Assembly (NCBI RefSeq): GCF_003966735.1
Contig: NZ_AP017378.1
Location: forward strand, 1,287,501-1,351,500
Reading direction: 5' to 3'
From: Desulfovibrio ferrophilus
Lineage (GTDB): Bacteria > Desulfobacterota > Desulfovibrionia > Desulfovibrionales > Desulfovibrionaceae
Length of the DNA: 64,000 nt
Shown here: in pieces, positions 52,648 to 62,095 of the stretch
Numbering within the stretch: the stretch's first letter is position 1
How the letters are laid out: each line of letters opens with the position of its first letter
The notes under the pieces: generated by a model
Database searches by the model: none
The model's input: the letters and a program-made list of their open reading frames with translations, nothing else
Told to the model about the DNA's origin: nothing
Made by a program: the position numbers and the translations under genes

Positions 52648-53931
52648 TCACTCCGCAAGCGGAGGCAGCATTCCCTTAAGATCCATAAACAAACGGCTAT
52701 CTACCGGGTGAAAGGCCTTTTCGCCATATCTCCCAGCCCAGCACTGGCCACCGGGCAACCCGGAGTCCGTATAAAACACAAGATCAAGCAGTGGAACACC
52801 CTTCTCGCCCTTTAAAACGAGCCGAAGCGCCTGTTCCGCACTGGCAGGAAGTGCACCCACCGGACCGTATTCGTACTGCAAATCAGTAAGACGCCAGAGA
52901 CGCATGTCAATGCCCGTCAATTCCCCAGCGCCTTCACTTCGCCAATTTTCACCATCACGACGGGCAATGAAAACACGTCCTGCATGGGTCAATTCAAGCC
53001 GCCGCACCTGCCCGAGTTCAACAAGAACAAGTCGACGGTCGATCAGCGAAAAAGCGTTTCTGTTTAATTTCTCAACCCGCTCCTGGTCAAGCAGAAAAAA
53101 CACATCCTGTCGTGACGAGGAAACCATCCAGGGTTTTGAATCATCTAACGGGCGCCATAGTTTCAGAAAAGAATTTCGTCCGCCTTTCTGGCGCAAGATC
53201 AAAGCCAAATCGGGTAAACGCCCTTGTTCAGGGGGCATAGGGGCCAGACTTACAGCTTGCAGCGCTCCGAGTTCATGTAACCACAAATCCATAGCCTCGC
53301 GCTGAACTCGCGACGAGCCAAGGATATCCGGCTTGACGAATACAAATTCTTCTTTTTTGCGCTGAATCTCCCAGCCCTCGTGCATGCTGGACATGCGAAT
53401 GACAAGGACATCTTCCACACTCAAGTCCATGAGCCGTGTATCCAAATACGCAGCGGGCAAACGGCCGAGCACATCTGCATAATCTTTTGATAGCACCATC
53501 AGGCCCGGCTTGTCCGCCATTCGTGCGAATACGCCAACGCCAGAACCATCGTCTCCTCCAATTTCCAAACGGGAGCGGCCTTCTACTGTAACGGCGGCTC
53601 TTGGCTGAAAACCACCCCCCGGACCGGCACTGTTTGACAGTCTGCGGATTGGCTTATTCAATGCCAGAAACTCCAGCAAAGCTTCGACCTTACGGGATTC
53701 GGCCAAAGGCAATACACCTCTGTCCGGTAACCGCAACCGCCATGCACCGTCCTGACGCAACAACTCAAAGACCCCTGAAGGCCCTTCGAGAATGACCCGA
53801 TCTGCAGCCGCAGCACTATACTCGGGCCAACGCTCGTCCTGCGGAGCAGGAATCACAGCTTGCCTAGTCAGGACAATGCCAGCCGCAACCACGGCAATCA
53901 GAAAGAAGAAAACAAGAGCACCAATTCTCAT
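52648..53931 (-). CDS. DUF4340 domain membrane-anchored protein
   Basis: 427 aa from ATG 53931. An N-terminal transmembrane anchor (about residues 2-22) leads to a periplasmic region typical of DUF4340: RVILEGPSGVFELLRQDGAWRL, then repeated beta-rich blocks (VFVKPDILGSSRVQREAMDLWLHELGAL). DUF4340 proteins usually accompany gliding-type GldG ABC transporters; none is visible here, so it is an orphan. The function is unknown. In the 297 bases upstream I see only a CCGGC/GCCGG hairpin (53941-53954) and nothing else clear. Confidence 0.75.
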   Translation of the reverse strand: MRIGALVFFFLIAVVAAGIVLTRQAVIPAPQDERWPEYSAAAADRVILEGPSGVFELLRQDGAWRLRLPDRGVLPLAESRKVEALLEFLALNKPIRRLSNSAGPGGGFQPRAAVTVEGRSRLEIGGDDGSGVGVFARMADKPGLMVLSKDYADVLGRLPAAYLDTRLMDLSVEDVLVIRMSSMHEGWEIQRKKEEFVFVKPDILGSSRVQREAMDLWLHELGALQAVSLAPMPPEQGRLPDLALILRQKGGRNSFLKLWRPLDDSKPWMVSSSRQDVFFLLDQERVEKLNRNAFSLIDRRLVLVELGQVRRLELTHAGRVFIARRDGENWRSEGAGELTGIDMRLWRLTDLQYEYGPVGALPASAEQALRLVLKGEKGVPLLDLVFYTDSGLPGGQCWAGRYGEKAFHPVDSRLFMDLKGMLPPLAE

Positions 53932-54228
53932 AGCGATATAACCGGCCTCTGCCGGAACTAAAGATTCGCGGAGAAATCTCAAACGGAAGGGCCCCACAGC
54001 TTGAAACTACGGCATGAATACCGAACTGCGGCCCAATCACAGGCTATTACCTAAGGATTATTGACTATGCCCTGCACGCCTTTAATGTCAAGAATCGACG
54101 AGAATTCGATAAATTCGACTGAATCGCTCGGGATAGTTGCGTCAAGCCCAATGTTCATCTATTGATTCGCCCACAGGCCGTGTTTAGCGAATGGCCACAT
54201 TCCAGCGACCGCCAGGAGGAAACGAATC

Positions 54229-54978
54229 ATGGCTAGATGGGGCAAACTGACTTACGCCCAAAAACAATGCCTGGGCGCAACAGGCAAGCTCATGCAGCAG
54301 ACCGAGATGGTGTATCCCGGAGCACGAATCGGTATCGCCGCATCGGGTGGCGTGGACAGTTGGCTGATGCTGAAAATTCTCACCATGCGCCAACGCATCG
54401 TTCCCTTCCCCTTCGAGTTGATGGTTCTGCATGTCAATCCAGGATTTGATCCTCATAACCATGCCCCATTGGCAGCATGGCTCAAGGAGAACGGCGTAGC
54501 GGGGCATATTGAACTGACCGACCACGGACTGCGAGCGCACTCGGATGAGAACCAAAAGAAATCGGCCTGTTTCTATTGCGCCCACCAGCGCCGGAAAAGA
54601 CTTTTCGAATTATGCGATCAGTACAAACTCACCCATCTGGCCATGGCACACACGGCCGATGATCTTATGGCTACATTTTTCATGAATATTTTTGAGACAG
54701 GAAAGGTTCATGGCATGTCAATAAAAGAAGACTTCTTCGGTGGCGTGCTTCAAATGATCAGACCACTGATGTACCTGGAAAAAAAGACTGTTATCAAAGC
54801 TGCAAAGGATTTTGATTTGCCTGTCTGGCAAAATCCCTGCCCAAGCGCTGGCAAAACCAGACGCACAGAAACCGAAGATTGGTTGGCAGAAAGATTTACC
54901 CGAGACAAGCGCATCAAAAGCAATGTTTTAAAGGCCCTGCAGCGCTGGCAGCTTGACATAACCTTGAATACTAAATAA
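54229..54978 (+). CDS. TtcA-like PP-loop ATPase (tRNA thiolation or related)
   Basis: 249 aa. An N-terminal nucleotide alpha-hydrolase (PP-loop) domain has IAASGGVDSWLMLKIL (about residue 35-50). The CxxC motif is SACFYCAHQRRKRLF (about 111), and AHTADDLMATFFMNIF follows. A second region, PVWQNPCPSAGKTRRTE, carries the third Cys. TtcA makes 2-thiocytidine in tRNA with a [4Fe-4S] cluster held by Cys; the layout here is similar but the second CxxC is reduced to one Cys, so the substrate could differ. CAGGAGGAAAC precedes the ATG. It lies between the DUF4340 and M23 genes. Confidence 0.8.
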   Translation: MARWGKLTYAQKQCLGATGKLMQQTEMVYPGARIGIAASGGVDSWLMLKILTMRQRIVPFPFELMVLHVNPGFDPHNHAPLAAWLKENGVAGHIELTDHGLRAHSDENQKKSACFYCAHQRRKRLFELCDQYKLTHLAMAHTADDLMATFFMNIFETGKVHGMSIKEDFFGGVLQMIRPLMYLEKKTVIKAAKDFDLPVWQNPCPSAGKTRRTETEDWLAERFTRDKRIKSNVLKALQRWQLDITLNTK

Positions 54979-54990
54979 ATATCGGTAAAT

Positions 54991-55026
54991 TAGGTTCGGG
55001 CGTGAAGGATTTTATTCACTAACCTA
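54991..55026 (+). promoter_or_regulatory. Hairpin in the leader of the M23 peptidase gene
   Basis: An outer stem TAGGTT (54991-54996) / AACCTA (55021-55026) encloses an inner stem GTGAA (55002-55006) / TTCAC (55015-55019), 28 bases before the gene's start. It could affect mRNA stability or act as a pause site; no T-run follows. Confidence 0.35.
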
Positions 55027-55053
55027 CCGGAACGCCGTATTTTTCGGAGGCTC

Positions 55054-55956
55054 ATGCTTTCTAAAAAATATCACATCGTCGTCTTCAAGGGCAACGAAGG
55101 TTGCTCGAGAAAGCTTCGTGTTCGCGGCTGGATCATCGCTTTGATGCTTCTGCTGAGCCTTGGGCTCATCGGAAGCAATGTCTTTTTTTGGCGATACTTC
55201 GTCAACTATCAGACCGTAGAAAAATCATTCGATGATTCTCAGAAAACCGTGCAAGAACAACGTACGCAGCTTCTGTCTCTGGCTTCGAAAATCAAGACCC
55301 TGCAAAAAGACATCCTGCGAATTCGGGACTTTGACTCCAAGCTTCGTGTCATGATCAACATTGATCAGGACCGCAAGGGGGGCACCTCCCTTGGTGGAGC
55401 CGAGTCTTCCGACTTTACGGACAGCTACCTGCCCACCCATCGTCAGGAGCTCCTTGCCCGCAAGATGCACAATTTCCTGTATCAGTTGAATACAGAGGCC
55501 AGGCTGGAAGAAATCCGCCAGCAGGATCTGATGCAGGTCATCCGCTCCAACAAGGAACTGTGGGCCTCGACACCGAGCATCTGGCCTGTCCAAGGCTGGA
55601 TTTCCTCGCGCTTCGGCTACCGCTCATCTCCGTTCACCATGCAGCGTGAATTCCACAAGGGGCTGGATATTTCCGCTCCCACAGGAACACCGATCTATGC
55701 TCCGGCAAAGGGGAAGGTCACTTTCACGGGGCGTGATGGCGGCTATGGCTTGGCCGTAACCGTTGACCACGGAACTGGTATCCTGACGCGCTACGCTCAC
55801 CTGCATTCCGTTGCCATCAAGAACGGTCAGAAAATCACCCGCGGTCAACTCATTGCCTATGTGGGCAATACTGGCCGCAGCACCGGTCCGCACCTGCACT
55901 ACGAAGTGCGGTTGAACGGCGTGCCGGTCAACCCCATGCGCTACATCCTGAACTAA
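55054..55956 (+). CDS. M23 family metallopeptidase (cell wall)
   Basis: 300 aa. A cytoplasmic N-terminus (KKYHIVVFKGNEGCSRKLRVRGW) precedes one transmembrane helix (about residues 26-48). A coiled coil (about 55-90) then leads to a LytM/M23 domain with the zinc ligands in HKGLDIS (about 205) and HLH (about 283), plus SSRFGYRSSPF. It is probably a peptidoglycan endopeptidase or a NlpD/EnvC-like amidase activator. The zinc residues look intact. CGGAGGCTC precedes the ATG. A terminator follows. Confidence 0.9.
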   Translation: MLSKKYHIVVFKGNEGCSRKLRVRGWIIALMLLLSLGLIGSNVFFWRYFVNYQTVEKSFDDSQKTVQEQRTQLLSLASKIKTLQKDILRIRDFDSKLRVMINIDQDRKGGTSLGGAESSDFTDSYLPTHRQELLARKMHNFLYQLNTEARLEEIRQQDLMQVIRSNKELWASTPSIWPVQGWISSRFGYRSSPFTMQREFHKGLDISAPTGTPIYAPAKGKVTFTGRDGGYGLAVTVDHGTGILTRYAHLHSVAIKNGQKITRGQLIAYVGNTGRSTGPHLHYEVRLNGVPVNPMRYILN

Positions 55957-55979
55957 GCGATTCGCACAGAATCAATATG

Positions 55980-56013
55980 GCCCTCCCGCTCCCTGCGAGC
56001 CGGAGGGCTTTTT
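55980..56013 (+). terminator. Terminator after the M23 gene
   Basis: GCCCTCC / GGAGGGC stem with inner CGCTC/GAGC pairing and a T5 tail, 24 bases after the gene stop. Confidence 0.88.
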
Positions 56014-56133
56014 CATTCCATCGACGGCGATGCCAAAAATTCGACTCCACAACCAACTCTAAACCCAGGACGCAAAAGGCTTCAACTATCTTATTTTATG
56101 GTATAAACACATTAGCCAAACACTTTGACACAG

Positions 56134-56149
56134 TGGCCCGCCCCTTGCA
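56134..56149 (+). promoter_or_regulatory. Sigma-54 (-24/-12) promoter of the fliR flagellar operon
   Basis: TGGCCCG-CCCC-TTGCA fits the sigma-54 consensus TGGCACG-N4-TTGCW with one mismatch, and has GG (56135-56136) and GC (56147-56148) 10 bases apart. The calculated start point is about 56160, next to the fliR ATG at 56161. The operon is flagellar and a receiver-less sigma-54 activator is encoded in the window, which supports the call. Confidence 0.6.
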
Positions 56150-56160
56150 TCTCCACCGGC

Positions 56161-56940
56161 ATGGATCTGTTCAACTTCGACCCCGCAACCACTTTCAGCT
56201 TTCTACTCACCCTGCTTCGGGTGAGCATCGTTCTGTTTGTTCTACCATTCTTTGGCGGACAAACAGTGCCCAAATCAGTCAAAGGTGCCTTATGCCTGAT
56301 TCTAACCTGGGCATTATGGCCACACTTATCCTTCCCTGGAGTTCTGCTTCCCAACCACCCATTTCAATTGGTTTTGATGTTCCTCGGAGAACTGGTCATT
56401 GGAATGACACTTATGCTTGTTGTGCGCTTCCTGTTTGCAGCCGTACAGATGGGCGGTCAGGTCATTGGTTTCCAGATGGGTTTTTCAATGATCAACGTCG
56501 CCGACCCACTCACTGGTCAGCAAGTCGTCATCACTTCACATTTTCTGTACATGACCACCCTGCTGACCTTTCTATCACTCGGTGGTCACCTTTATCTACT
56601 TGAGGGACTAGCCGATAGTTTTGCCCTGATTCCGCCCGGAGGTCTGGTTTTCACTGTAACAGCTGCGCACGATCTGATTAGATTTGCGGAGCAGATATTC
56701 AGCATGTCCATCAAAATTGCCGCCCCCGTCATGGGCGCCATATTCATGGTCGATTTGGCACTGGCTTTGGTCGGACGAGCCTCACCACAAATGAACGTCT
56801 TGATTTTGGGCTTCCCCATTAAGATCAGCGTAGGATTCTTCTTTCTTGGGGTCCTGTTCACAACCCTGTCCCTGCACGTGGAGGGCTTTATTGCCCAAAT
56901 GGGGCCCATGTTCAGACATCTTTTAATGGCCCTAAGTTGA
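56161..56940 (+). CDS. fliR: Flagellar biosynthetic protein FliR
   Basis: 259 aa export-gate subunit with about six transmembrane helices. Landmarks are TLLRVSIVLFVLPFFGGQTVPKSVKGAL, GELVIGMTLMLVVRFLFAAVQMGGQVIGFQMGFSM and ASPQMNVLILGFPIKISVGFFFLG. It helps form the core of the flagellar type III export apparatus with FliP and FliQ. ATG 56161 has no Shine-Dalgarno site; an earlier ATG (56125) lies upstream of the promoter match. First gene of the fliR-flhB-flhA block. Confidence 0.93.
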   Translation: MDLFNFDPATTFSFLLTLLRVSIVLFVLPFFGGQTVPKSVKGALCLILTWALWPHLSFPGVLLPNHPFQLVLMFLGELVIGMTLMLVVRFLFAAVQMGGQVIGFQMGFSMINVADPLTGQQVVITSHFLYMTTLLTFLSLGGHLYLLEGLADSFALIPPGGLVFTVTAAHDLIRFAEQIFSMSIKIAAPVMGAIFMVDLALALVGRASPQMNVLILGFPIKISVGFFFLGVLFTTLSLHVEGFIAQMGPMFRHLLMALS

Positions 56941-56967
56941 TTTATAGATACCAAGCGAGTTTGAGCG

Positions 56968-58035
56968 ATGGCCAAAGATCCAAGTAAAACAGAAACTGCG
57001 ACTGATAAACGACGCAATAAATCTCGCGAGGAAGGCAACGTTCCCAAGGGCCAGGAACTGGGCAAGACCACTGTCCTGCTCGCAGGATTGATTGGCCTGA
57101 CGGTATATATTGATGTTATCGCCAGCGAATTGAAAGTCATCTTCGCCTGGTTTCTGAGTACGGCACCTTCAACCGTTCTCAGTCCGTCCGGTGTCTACAC
57201 TCTGCTCACTGATGTTGCTGGTCGCATTGCGTATATGACTCTGCCTGTCATGCTATTCATTGCCTTTGTGGCTTTCCTTACTCAACGACTTCAGGTTGGC
57301 CCACTCTGGACAACTAAAGTTCTCAAGCCCAAATTTGATAAAGTCCTTAATCCACTTGGTGGATTGAAGAAGTTAATGATCAACCCCAAGACGGTCATCA
57401 ATCTTACCAAAAACCTGCTTCAAGCCATTGCCATCGGCTTTGCACCATACCTGGTGCTCAAAGAGGAAATTAACAAGGTCGGACCGCTGTTCTACGCCAC
57501 CACCGAGGGCATCGCCGTCTATATCCTGTCCACCGGAGCCAAGATGGTCATCTACGCTCTGGTGCCCATGCTGATCATTGCCATCGCAGACACTTGGTAT
57601 ACTCGCTGGGATTATGAAGAAAATCTCATGATGAGTAAGGATGAGGTCAAAGACGAACGCAAACAGGCAGATGGAGACCCCAAGGTCAAAGCTGCTCAGC
57701 GCCGTAAAATGCTTCAGGCAATGGCCGAACGAATGATGCAGGATGTACCCAAGGCTGATGTGGTCGTCACCAACCCCACGCATATTGCTGTGGCTCTGCA
57801 ATACAATCCTATGGTTGCTCCGGCACCTATTGTGCTGGCTAAGGGTGCCGAACATCTTGCCCAAAAAATTAAGGAAATTGCCAGAGAAAACGGCGTTCCC
57901 ATCCGCGAGAACAAGCCACTGGCACGGGCCTTGTATAAGAGTGTGGAGATTGGAGAGGCGATCCCCGAAGAGCTGTTCCAAACCGTTGCAGCGGTACTCG
58001 CCCAACTCAACAAATTCAAGCGTCCCCAGCCTTAA
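56968..58035 (+). CDS. flhB: Flagellar biosynthesis protein FlhB
   Basis: 355 aa switch protein of the flagellar export apparatus. The N-terminal basic part (KRRNKSREEGNVPKGQELGKT) precedes four transmembrane helices. The cytoplasmic domain has DEVKDERKQADGDPKVKAAQRRKM and the autocleavage site VVTNPTHIAVAL (about residue 268). Cleavage between Asn and Pro switches export from rod/hook to filament substrates. Spacing 27 bases after fliR and 38 before flhA. Confidence 0.97.
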   Translation: MAKDPSKTETATDKRRNKSREEGNVPKGQELGKTTVLLAGLIGLTVYIDVIASELKVIFAWFLSTAPSTVLSPSGVYTLLTDVAGRIAYMTLPVMLFIAFVAFLTQRLQVGPLWTTKVLKPKFDKVLNPLGGLKKLMINPKTVINLTKNLLQAIAIGFAPYLVLKEEINKVGPLFYATTEGIAVYILSTGAKMVIYALVPMLIIAIADTWYTRWDYEENLMMSKDEVKDERKQADGDPKVKAAQRRKMLQAMAERMMQDVPKADVVVTNPTHIAVALQYNPMVAPAPIVLAKGAEHLAQKIKEIARENGVPIRENKPLARALYKSVEIGEAIPEELFQTVAAVLAQLNKFKRPQP

Positions 58036-58073
58036 ACGGCAACTGTCCGGAATAACAAGAGGGTGTCAAGAAT

Positions 58074-60173
58074 ATGGCTTCAGCAAGTAGCACAATGAAC
58101 ATGAACTACGAGAAGTTCAGCAAGCAGGGCAATATCCTGCTCGCTAGCGGCGTGGTGACCATCCTGTTCGTGATGCTCATCCCGATGCCGACGATCTTCC
58201 TAGACATCATGATGACTATCTCCATTTCCCTGGCTCTGGTTGTGCTGGTCACTAGCCTGTTCATGAGCAGCCCCCTTGAATTCTCCATTTTCCCTTCCCT
58301 GTTGCTGGTCACCACCATGCTTCGACTTGCGCTGAACGTGGCCTCCACGCGCCTGATTCTGATGCATGGAGACGAAGGCACAGGTGCTGCGGGCAAAGTC
58401 ATCCAGACCTTTGGCGAATTTGTTGTTGGTGGTAACTACGTTGTCGGTATTGTCATCTTTTTGATTTTATTCGCCCTGAACAAAATGGTCATCGTCACTG
58501 GTACCTCGCGTATCGCCGAAGTGGCCGCACGATTTACTCTGGACAGTCTGCCCGGTAAGCAGATGGCCATTGAGGCGGACCTGAATGCAGGACTCATTGA
58601 CGAAGACGAAGCCAAGCTCGAACGCAAGAATATCCGCAGAGAGGCCGACTTCTACGGTGCCATGGACGGTGCGGGCAAGTTCGTGGCTGGAGATGTCAAA
58701 GCAGGCATCCTAATCACTGCCATCAACATCGTCGGTGGCATTTTCATTGGTATGGTCCAAAAGGACATGTCCTGGATGGATGCAGCCCAGACATACACCC
58801 TGCTGACCATCGGTGACGGTCTGGTCTCGACCATTCCGTCAATCATTATTTCCACCAGTGCCGGCCTCATCGTTTCCCGCGCCGCTGCCGAAGCACAGAT
58901 GGGCGAGGAATTCCTGGCCCAGTTGACCTACCACACCCGTGCGCTGAAGCTGGTTGCCGGTATTCTGATTATCTTTGCCCTTATCCCCGGAATGCCGACG
59001 CTGGTCTTTCTGGCCCTGTCCGGATTGCTCTTCTTCCTGTCCCGCATGTCAGGTGACCAGCAAGACATCACTGCTCAGGCCGCCAAGGACAAGAAGAACA
59101 GCGTTCCGAGCCTGGACACCCCCGAGGAAGTGCAAAGCCTGCTGCCTCTGGACATGCTCGAACTGGAAGTGGGCTACGGTCTTATTCCTCTGGTGGACGA
59201 GGAGCAGGACGGCAACCTCCTGTCCCGTATCCGCTCCATTCGCCGCCAGTTCGCTCTGGACATGGGCGTGGTGGTTCCCTCTCTGCACCTGCGGGACAAC
59301 CTGCAGCTCAAGCCGGGCCAGTACTCGGTCTTGGTCAAGGGCAACGAAGTCGCTGCCGGAGAAATCATGGTCGACCATTATCTGGCCATGGACCCGGGCG
59401 ATGCCAAGCATCGAATCCAGGGCGTCGAAACTGTGGAACCCGCATTCAACCTCCCTGCCCTGTGGATTCCCCAGGCTCAGAAAGAAGAAGCTATGCTTGC
59501 CGGGTACACTGTTGTGGATCCATCCACAGTCATCGCCACACACCTGACCGAAGTCTTCAAGCATAACATGCATGATTTCCTGGGCCGCCAGGAAGTGCAG
59601 AGCCTGTTGGACAACCTTGCCAAGCGTGCCCCTAAGGCCGTGGAAGACCTCGTCCCCGGACTGTTGGACCTCGGAACCATCCAGAAAGTCCTGCAAAATA
59701 TGGTTCGCGAATCCGTATCCGTACGCGACCTGCTCTCGGTGGTGGAAACACTGGCCGACTATGGCCGGTCCATCAAGGATCCGGATCAACTCACGGAATA
59801 TGTCCGCGCACGCCTGTCGCGCACGGTCATCAAGCCCTATGTGGACAGCAAAGGTGCCCTGCCAATTGTCGTGCTTTCCCCTAACGTGGAGAGAGCCTTC
59901 AGCGACAATATCCGCCAGACGGATCAGGGAGCCTATCTGGCTATGGAACCCAATCTGGCCCAGCAAATCATCCAGAGCATCAACAACGCCGCCGAGCAGG
60001 CCGTTGGGACCGACGGTCAACCCGTTGTCCTGGCCTCTCCGGCTGTACGACCTCACCTCGCCCAGCTCCTCGTCCGCTTCATCCCGAATCTGCCCGTCAT
60101 CTCCCAGGCGGAGATCCCGGCAGATGTGAAGCTGCAAACCTTAGCCAACATTGATGTGCCCTATGCAGGTTAA
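58074..60173 (+). CDS. flhA: Flagellar biosynthesis protein FlhA
   Basis: 699 aa major component of the export gate. About eight transmembrane helices lie in the first 330 residues, with the conserved FHIPEP-type loop (LILMHGDEGTGAAGKVIQTFGEFVVGGNYVVG and SLPGKQMAIEADLNAGLIDEDEA). The cytoplasmic ring domain (about 360-699) contains MLELEVGYGLIPLVDEEQDGNLL. It binds export chaperones and energises transport. ATG 58074 gives a short lead; ATG 58089 or 58095 are alternatives. Confidence 0.97.
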   Translation: MASASSTMNMNYEKFSKQGNILLASGVVTILFVMLIPMPTIFLDIMMTISISLALVVLVTSLFMSSPLEFSIFPSLLLVTTMLRLALNVASTRLILMHGDEGTGAAGKVIQTFGEFVVGGNYVVGIVIFLILFALNKMVIVTGTSRIAEVAARFTLDSLPGKQMAIEADLNAGLIDEDEAKLERKNIRREADFYGAMDGAGKFVAGDVKAGILITAINIVGGIFIGMVQKDMSWMDAAQTYTLLTIGDGLVSTIPSIIISTSAGLIVSRAAAEAQMGEEFLAQLTYHTRALKLVAGILIIFALIPGMPTLVFLALSGLLFFLSRMSGDQQDITAQAAKDKKNSVPSLDTPEEVQSLLPLDMLELEVGYGLIPLVDEEQDGNLLSRIRSIRRQFALDMGVVVPSLHLRDNLQLKPGQYSVLVKGNEVAAGEIMVDHYLAMDPGDAKHRIQGVETVEPAFNLPALWIPQAQKEEAMLAGYTVVDPSTVIATHLTEVFKHNMHDFLGRQEVQSLLDNLAKRAPKAVEDLVPGLLDLGTIQKVLQNMVRESVSVRDLLSVVETLADYGRSIKDPDQLTEYVRARLSRTVIKPYVDSKGALPIVVLSPNVERAFSDNIRQTDQGAYLAMEPNLAQQIIQSINNAAEQAVGTDGQPVVLASPAVRPHLAQLLVRFIPNLPVISQAEIPADVKLQTLANIDVPYAG

Positions 60174-61254
60174 GACTTTCCATGGCAAAGACACCAAGAG
60201 TGCCCTCAATCTCGTGAAGGCGGAGCTTGGCCCCGACGCGGTGATCCTTTCCAGTCAGAAACGCTCCGAAGCCGGACGTTGCTGGTACGAAGTCACCGCA
60301 GCCCTTGACGGCGCCTGTGGTAGCGAACCGATGGCAGACAGCCCTGATCAGGACACAGGCCTTGCCCCCGGTTGGGGTGAATGGCACCGCGAATGGGATC
60401 AAATCAGATCCCACATGATGACACTCATGCGCCCCCAGATGGACTTCTCCAATCTGGCACCGCGCCAGCGCCAGCCCCTTGAGCACTTGGAGCGCGAAGG
60501 TGTTGGCGCTGGCGCTATCCTTTCGCTTCTGGCTGGGCTCAAGCATGACACCGACGCATCCATTCTTTGCCCACTGAGCAAACAGGTCCCGGTCAAACCC
60601 TTTGGACCCGACGAATGGAGCGAACGCGTTCATGCCGTTGCCGGTCCCAGCGGCGCAGGCAAAACGAGTGCCCTGTTGCGCCTGGCCATGCTGCACCACA
60701 ACCATGCGCCCCACTCCAGAATTCTGGTCATCGACGCCGCTGGCACACAAGGCCAGGGCGGTCGTTACCTGAAGCACTATGCAGAGCTGGCCGGCATGAG
60801 TCACAAGACAGTCGAAAGCTCCAGGCAGCTGGTTGAACTACTGGATGACACCCGTCATTTTGACAGCATCTTCATCGATTTACCCGCTGCTACAGCGGCC
60901 ATGAACCTGGATTCGCACCTGAAGCTCTTGGGACTGGCAAATCGCAATGACCTTGCTGTGCACTTGGTTCTCTCACCGCTCTATGCACCGGCACAGCTCA
61001 AAGAATATTTCCGGCGGCACAAATCCCCGAAAACCAAGTCCATCGTCTGGACGAAGCTCGATGAAGCCTGTAACTACGGGGACATCGTGAACGCGGCGTT
61101 CGCTACGGGACTTCCCGCATCCGCCCTGTCCTTCGGACCTGGCCTGCGCGGCACCCTTGTCCCGTCCAAGGCAGTAATGCTCTGGAAGCTCCTGTTCAAG
61201 AAGGAGCTCCCCCTTAGCCCCGTCGAGGAGAAACGTGGCAGATACGCTCACTAA
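60163..61254 (+). CDS. flhF: Flagellar GTPase FlhF
   Basis: 363 aa SRP-type GTPase that sets flagellar number and place. The B domain starts MQVKTFHGKDTKSALNLVKAELGPDAVILS, and the NG domain has P-loop AGPSGAGKTSALLRL (about residue 161), ILVIDAAGTQGQ, FIDLPAA and TKLDEA. It begins inside the end of flhA (11-base overlap) and ends in flhG (20-base overlap), so all are translationally coupled. The NG domain's G2/G3 motifs are shorter than in the signal recognition GTPases, as usual for FlhF. Confidence 0.93.
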   Translation: MQVKTFHGKDTKSALNLVKAELGPDAVILSSQKRSEAGRCWYEVTAALDGACGSEPMADSPDQDTGLAPGWGEWHREWDQIRSHMMTLMRPQMDFSNLAPRQRQPLEHLEREGVGAGAILSLLAGLKHDTDASILCPLSKQVPVKPFGPDEWSERVHAVAGPSGAGKTSALLRLAMLHHNHAPHSRILVIDAAGTQGQGGRYLKHYAELAGMSHKTVESSRQLVELLDDTRHFDSIFIDLPAATAAMNLDSHLKLLGLANRNDLAVHLVLSPLYAPAQLKEYFRRHKSPKTKSIVWTKLDEACNYGDIVNAAFATGLPASALSFGPGLRGTLVPSKAVMLWKLLFKKELPLSPVEEKRGRYAH

Positions 61255-62095
61255 AGACAGGAAGGCCCCCCGCGCAGGAAGCGCTGCCACCGTTCCCCAG
61301 GTCATTTCAGTGACCTCGGGCAAAGGTGGCGTGGGCAAGACGAACATCAGCGTCAACCTGGCAACCATGCTGGCCCGCAAGGGCAAACGAGTGGTGCTCA
61401 TGGATGCTGATCTCGGCCTTGCTAATGTAGATGTACTCCTCGGGCTCACGCCGGAGAAGAACCTCTTCCACCTCTTTGAGGAAGGCGCCAAACTTACGGA
61501 TGTCCTGCTTGATACACCCTACGGATTCAAGATCCTGCCCGCCGCTTCCGGCGTTGCCGAGATGCTTGAACTGGATACGGGACAAAAGCTGGACCTGCTG
61601 GAATCCATGGATGTCCTGGAAAACAACGTGGATTTCCTGATCGTGGATACCGGCGCGGGGATCAATGAAAACGTGTTGTACTTCAACCTGGCGGTTCAGG
61701 AACGTTTACTGGTGCTCACCCCCGAGCCCACATCCCTGACCGACGCCTATGCCCTGATCAAGGTCTTGAAGGCCGAACACGGGGTTCAGCGTTTCCGGGT
61801 GGTGGTGAACATGGCCAAAACACCGGCGGCGGCAAAAGAAGTTTATTCCAAGCTGCACAACGCCTGTGACCAGTTCCTTTCGGGTATCTCCCTCGACCTT
61901 GTCGGGGTTCTGCCCTTGGATCCTGGGGTGCGAACGGCCGTAATCAACCAAAAACCGTTTTCAGTCATGTACCCCGACGGCCCGGCGACTACGGCGCTCA
62001 CGAACGTGGTCAGCAAGATAACCTCGTGGAAGGGAACGGCTCAGCTCGATGGCAACATTAAGTTTTTCTGGAAAAAGCTCCTCTTCCAAGACTGA
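61235..62095 (+). CDS. flhG: MinD/ParA-type ATPase FlhG (FleN)
   Basis: 286 aa. A deviant Walker A SGKGGVGKTN (about residue 28), VVLMDADLGLANVDVLLGL, and IVDTGAGINENVLYF are typical of FlhG/FleN. It limits flagellar number, working with FlhF and, in some bacteria, with a sigma-54 activator such as FleQ or FlrA. It starts at GTG 61235, with GAGGAGAAAC upstream, overlapping flhF by 20 bases, and it overlaps fliA by 47. Confidence 0.95.
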   Translation: MADTLTKDRKAPRAGSAATVPQVISVTSGKGGVGKTNISVNLATMLARKGKRVVLMDADLGLANVDVLLGLTPEKNLFHLFEEGAKLTDVLLDTPYGFKILPAASGVAEMLELDTGQKLDLLESMDVLENNVDFLIVDTGAGINENVLYFNLAVQERLLVLTPEPTSLTDAYALIKVLKAEHGVQRFRVVVNMAKTPAAAKEVYSKLHNACDQFLSGISLDLVGVLPLDPGVRTAVINQKPFSVMYPDGPATTALTNVVSKITSWKGTAQLDGNIKFFWKKLLFQD

